A DNA stretch of 7,794 nucleotides from UBA8950 sp034411635 (GTDB taxonomy: Bacteria; Chloroflexota; Anaerolineae; Anaerolineales; Villigracilaceae). Below are positions 5,929-7,794 of this stretch, in pieces (position 1 is the first letter of the stretch; each line of letters starts with the position of its first letter). The stretch lies in contig DAOUML010000360.1 in assembly GCA_034411635.1 (NCBI GenBank), forward strand, positions 1 through 7,794, written 5' to 3'. Made by a program: the position numbers and the translations under genes. The notes below the pieces were generated by a model. The model did no database searches and had not been told where the DNA came from. It saw only the letters and a list, made by a program, of their open reading frames with translations.

Positions 5929-7593
5929 ATGAAAAACTGGAAGTTGTTTCTTGTTGTATCGATCCTCGTAATTGGACAGATTTTAGCCGCTTGCGCCCCG
6001 GCGGCCACGCCGGAAGCAGTTGCGCCAGAACAACCTGCCGCGAGCGCCCCCGAAGCGGAAGCCCCTGCCGCAACGCAAGCCCCCACCGCCGAACCAACCA
6101 CCCCACCCGAACCGGTTGATATTACCCTGTGGGCGTTGGCGACTGTCACCGAAGCCGGCCCGCCCCCCGAAGATTGGGTTGCCTACGATATCATCCGCGA
6201 AGAACTGAACATCAACCTGAACTATGTCATCATGCCAACCGGCGGCGATGGCGAAGCCAAACTCAACGCATCTGCGGCAGCCAACGACCTGCCTGACCTT
6301 TTCCAACTGGTTAGTTCCAACAATGACAACCGCGGCGCGCTCCTGCGCATGGTCGATTTGGGATTGATTGCCCCGGTTGGCGATATGCTGCCCATGATGC
6401 CCGAACGCACCAAACTTCATTACAACGATGCCCTCGCGCTTGACCTGGTGACTTTCTATGGCGAACAGTATGGTCTGCCCGAACCGCCTCCGCTTCCCCG
6501 CCGCGAAGGTCTCGTCATTCGCAAGGACTGGCTCGATAAACTCGGTCTGGCTGTTCCCACCACCCCTGAAGAACTGTTTGTGGTTGCCCAGGCTTTTACA
6601 ACCCAGGACCCCGATGGCAACGGCAAAAACGACACCTATGGTTTTGGCGGTTTCATTAACGGCCCTGGGCTTGGCAATCGCTTTGACTTCATCATGGGCG
6701 CTTACGGCGTGCCGGGCGTCTGGAACTTCACCGGCGAGGGCGAATTTGGTCTGAACGTTCGCAACGAAAACTACCCTGAAGCCCTGGCTTACTTCAAAAG
6801 CATCGTAGATGCCAAAGTTATCGATCCCGACTGGCCGACCCTCAAACGCGATGACTTCCGCGCCCGCTGGAAGCAAGGTCTGTTTGGCATCATGTGGGAA
6901 GATTTCGCCGCCCTGACCAACAAATCGAACTACACCCCGTTTGATGAGAATTTCCCCGAAGCCGAATGGGTGCCTGTTGCTGCCCCGACCGGCCCCGATG
7001 GTGACGCTTACTACGGTGTTTACACCGGTCGCGGACAAATCTTCGCCGTTTCGCAAAAAGCCGCCGATGATGGCAAGAAAGAAGCCATTGCCCGCCTGCT
7101 CGAATGGATGGCAACCGACGGTTACTACCTGCTTGGCTTCGGTCAAGAAGGCGTCAACTACGTTATCGATGGCGATGGCAACATCTCTGTTGAAGGCATC
7201 GATCCCGCCCAGGCTTACACGGCCCCTGAGCAACAACCCTTCACCCAGTTGCGCAACCAATTGATTTTCTACAATTCCGAACAGGAAATTGCTGCCCGCT
7301 ACCCCAACTGGCAGACCATCAATGGCCGCACAATGTACCCGATGGATTTCCTCGGCTTCTACCAGAGCCAGCCCTGGGTTGATGGACGCGGCATTCAGGT
7401 TATCCTGCCGCCCGCCAACGCCGCCGATTTTGACCGCTACTATGCCGAAGGAATGTTGCAGTTCGTGCTTGGACAAAAAGAACTCAATGAAACCGCCTGG
7501 GCCGATTACCTGGCCGGCCTCGACAGCCTCGGCGCAGCCGATTACGAAGCCGCCGCCCGGCAAGCCCTGATAGACGCCGGTCTGCTCAAATAA
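5929..7593 (+). CDS. lplA: Extracellular solute-binding lipoprotein, LplA type (CUT1 ABC importer)
   Basis: This 554-residue surface-anchored receptor captures the oligosaccharide and delivers it to the two permeases. The signal peptide is residues 1-21, with lipobox LAAC and lipidated C22. Residues 23-62 form an Ala/Pro/Glu/Thr-rich tether, a style common in Chloroflexota lipoproteins. The large binding domain (63-554) shows LplA-family marks: DITLWAL at its start, the NDLPDLFQL segment (120-127), GLVIRKDWLDKLGL (194-207), a calcium-site-like loop DPDGNGKNDTYGFG (227-240) and GQEGVNYVIDGDGN (405-418). The length fits the 500-570-residue LplA group, longer than ordinary MalE-like proteins. 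It lies third in the operon after both permeases. Codons are C-biased (TAC 20 of 25 Tyr by hand count), which fits high expression. The substrate is unknown; galacturonides are suggested only by the neighbouring GH4 gene. Confidence 0.94.
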   Translation: MKNWKLFLVVSILVIGQILAACAPAATPEAVAPEQPAASAPEAEAPAATQAPTAEPTTPPEPVDITLWALATVTEAGPPPEDWVAYDIIREELNINLNYVIMPTGGDGEAKLNASAAANDLPDLFQLVSSNNDNRGALLRMVDLGLIAPVGDMLPMMPERTKLHYNDALALDLVTFYGEQYGLPEPPPLPRREGLVIRKDWLDKLGLAVPTTPEELFVVAQAFTTQDPDGNGKNDTYGFGGFINGPGLGNRFDFIMGAYGVPGVWNFTGEGEFGLNVRNENYPEALAYFKSIVDAKVIDPDWPTLKRDDFRARWKQGLFGIMWEDFAALTNKSNYTPFDENFPEAEWVPVAAPTGPDGDAYYGVYTGRGQIFAVSQKAADDGKKEAIARLLEWMATDGYYLLGFGQEGVNYVIDGDGNISVEGIDPAQAYTAPEQQPFTQLRNQLIFYNSEQEIAARYPNWQTINGRTMYPMDFLGFYQSQPWVDGRGIQVILPPANAADFDRYYAEGMLQFVLGQKELNETAWADYLAGLDSLGAADYEAAARQALIDAGLLK

Positions 7594-7607
7594 TCACTCA
7601 CCTGTAA

Positions 7608-7641
7608 GTAAGGCGGGCGGTTTCAAAAACGCCCGCCTTAC
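7608..7641 (+). terminator. Strong GC-rich stem-loop without T-tract
   Basis: GTAAGGCGGGCG (7608-7619) and CGCCCGCCTTAC (7630-7641) form a perfect 12-bp stem around the loop GTTTCAAAAA, 14 bases after the binding-protein stop and 17 bases before the next ATG. No T-run follows on either strand, so classical termination is doubtful. It more likely gives partial termination or protects the 3' end of the binding-protein mRNA, lowering GH4 expression relative to it. The hairpin is plain; its role is inferred. Confidence 0.6.
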
Positions 7642-7658
7642 TACGCCGGGAATACCCT

Positions 7659-7794
7659 ATGCCAACACCCCTCCCTCTCAAAATTGCCTACATCGGCGGT
7701 GGCAGCCGTGAATGGGCGCGCAAACTCATGATCGACCTGGCGCTCTGCCCTGAACTCACCGGCGAAGTGGCCCTCTACGACATCGACCTCGATT
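7659..7794 (+). CDS. Glycoside hydrolase family 4 enzyme, LplD-like (5' part only, cut by window end)
   Basis: The first 45 codons are present and open to the end of the window. The start KIAYIGGGSREWARKLMIDL (residues 8-27), followed by the acidic strand end LYDID (39-43), is the NAD-binding Rossmann entry of GH4 enzymes. These cleave glycosides by an NAD- and metal-dependent oxidation-elimination route in the cytoplasm. The YIGGGSR-W variant resembles, from memory, the LplD/alpha-galacturonidase-like branch more than the MelA or phospho-glucosidase branches. Full-length GH4 proteins are about 430-480 residues, so about 90% is missing. The upstream GGGA (7648-7651) is a weak ribosome site. 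Position after the lplB-lplC-lplA-like genes matches the lpl operon content of Bacillus subtilis. The family is likely; the substrate class is uncertain. Confidence 0.8.
   Translation, partial: MPTPLPLKIAYIGGGSREWARKLMIDLALCPELTGEVALYDIDLD

Noticed and set aside
5983..7563. 526-residue open frame antisense to the binding-protein gene
   Set aside because: It is the mirror of the C-biased third codon positions of a firmly recognised lipoprotein gene and shows no recognisable domain or ribosome site.
1..7794. CRISPR array, tRNA, rRNA, transposase or phage genes
   Set aside because: No regularly spaced repeats, cloverleaf, rRNA-like stretch or recombinase motif was seen on either strand.

Overview
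The window looks like an accessory carbohydrate-uptake locus from a Chloroflexota bacterium, most likely Anaerolineae. That placement is an inference from three things: the Ala/Pro/Glu/Thr-rich spacer behind the lipobox of the binding protein, the very large soluble sensor kinase-regulator, and an intergenic stretch that looks like decayed dispersed repeats. No 16S rRNA or other marker gene is present to prove it.

Layout. Bases 1-316 hold no convincing gene. They hold two repeat-like blocks and, between them, alternating GACTT/AAGTC elements that can fold into two competing hairpins, one followed by six T. Bases 317-3823 (minus strand) encode one 1168-residue cytosolic protein. It joins a LacI/periplasmic-binding-protein-like sensor without a LacI DNA-binding domain, a helical linker, a GAF-like module, a histidine kinase, a degenerate receiver, an intact receiver and a C-terminal AraC-type DNA-binding domain. 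A 162-base divergent intergenic region (3824-3985) follows. It carries a direct repeat of 21-bp period, which suits an AraC-type regulator, plus several short dyads.

On the plus strand come two ABC permeases of the LplB/LplC (CUT1) type (3986-4942 and 4953-5831), an extracellular solute-binding lipoprotein of the LplA type (5929-7593), and the first 45 codons of a glycoside hydrolase family 4 enzyme (7659 to the window end). The gene set lplB-lplC-lplA-GH4 matches in content, though not in order, the Bacillus subtilis lplABCD operon, whose LplD is a GH4 alpha-galacturonidase. Uptake of galacturonides or related oligosaccharides is therefore a reasonable but unproven guess. No ABC ATPase is present; CUT1 systems often share one encoded elsewhere.

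Working model: the binding protein captures an oligosaccharide outside the cell, the permeases import it, and the GH4 enzyme cleaves it in the cytoplasm. The divergently encoded hybrid protein senses the imported sugar or a product through its cytosolic sensor, relays phosphate within one polypeptide (H592 to D987), and controls the transport operon through its AraC domain. This resembles the hybrid two-component systems of Bacteroidetes but with an intracellular sensor. It is the most interesting feature of the window.
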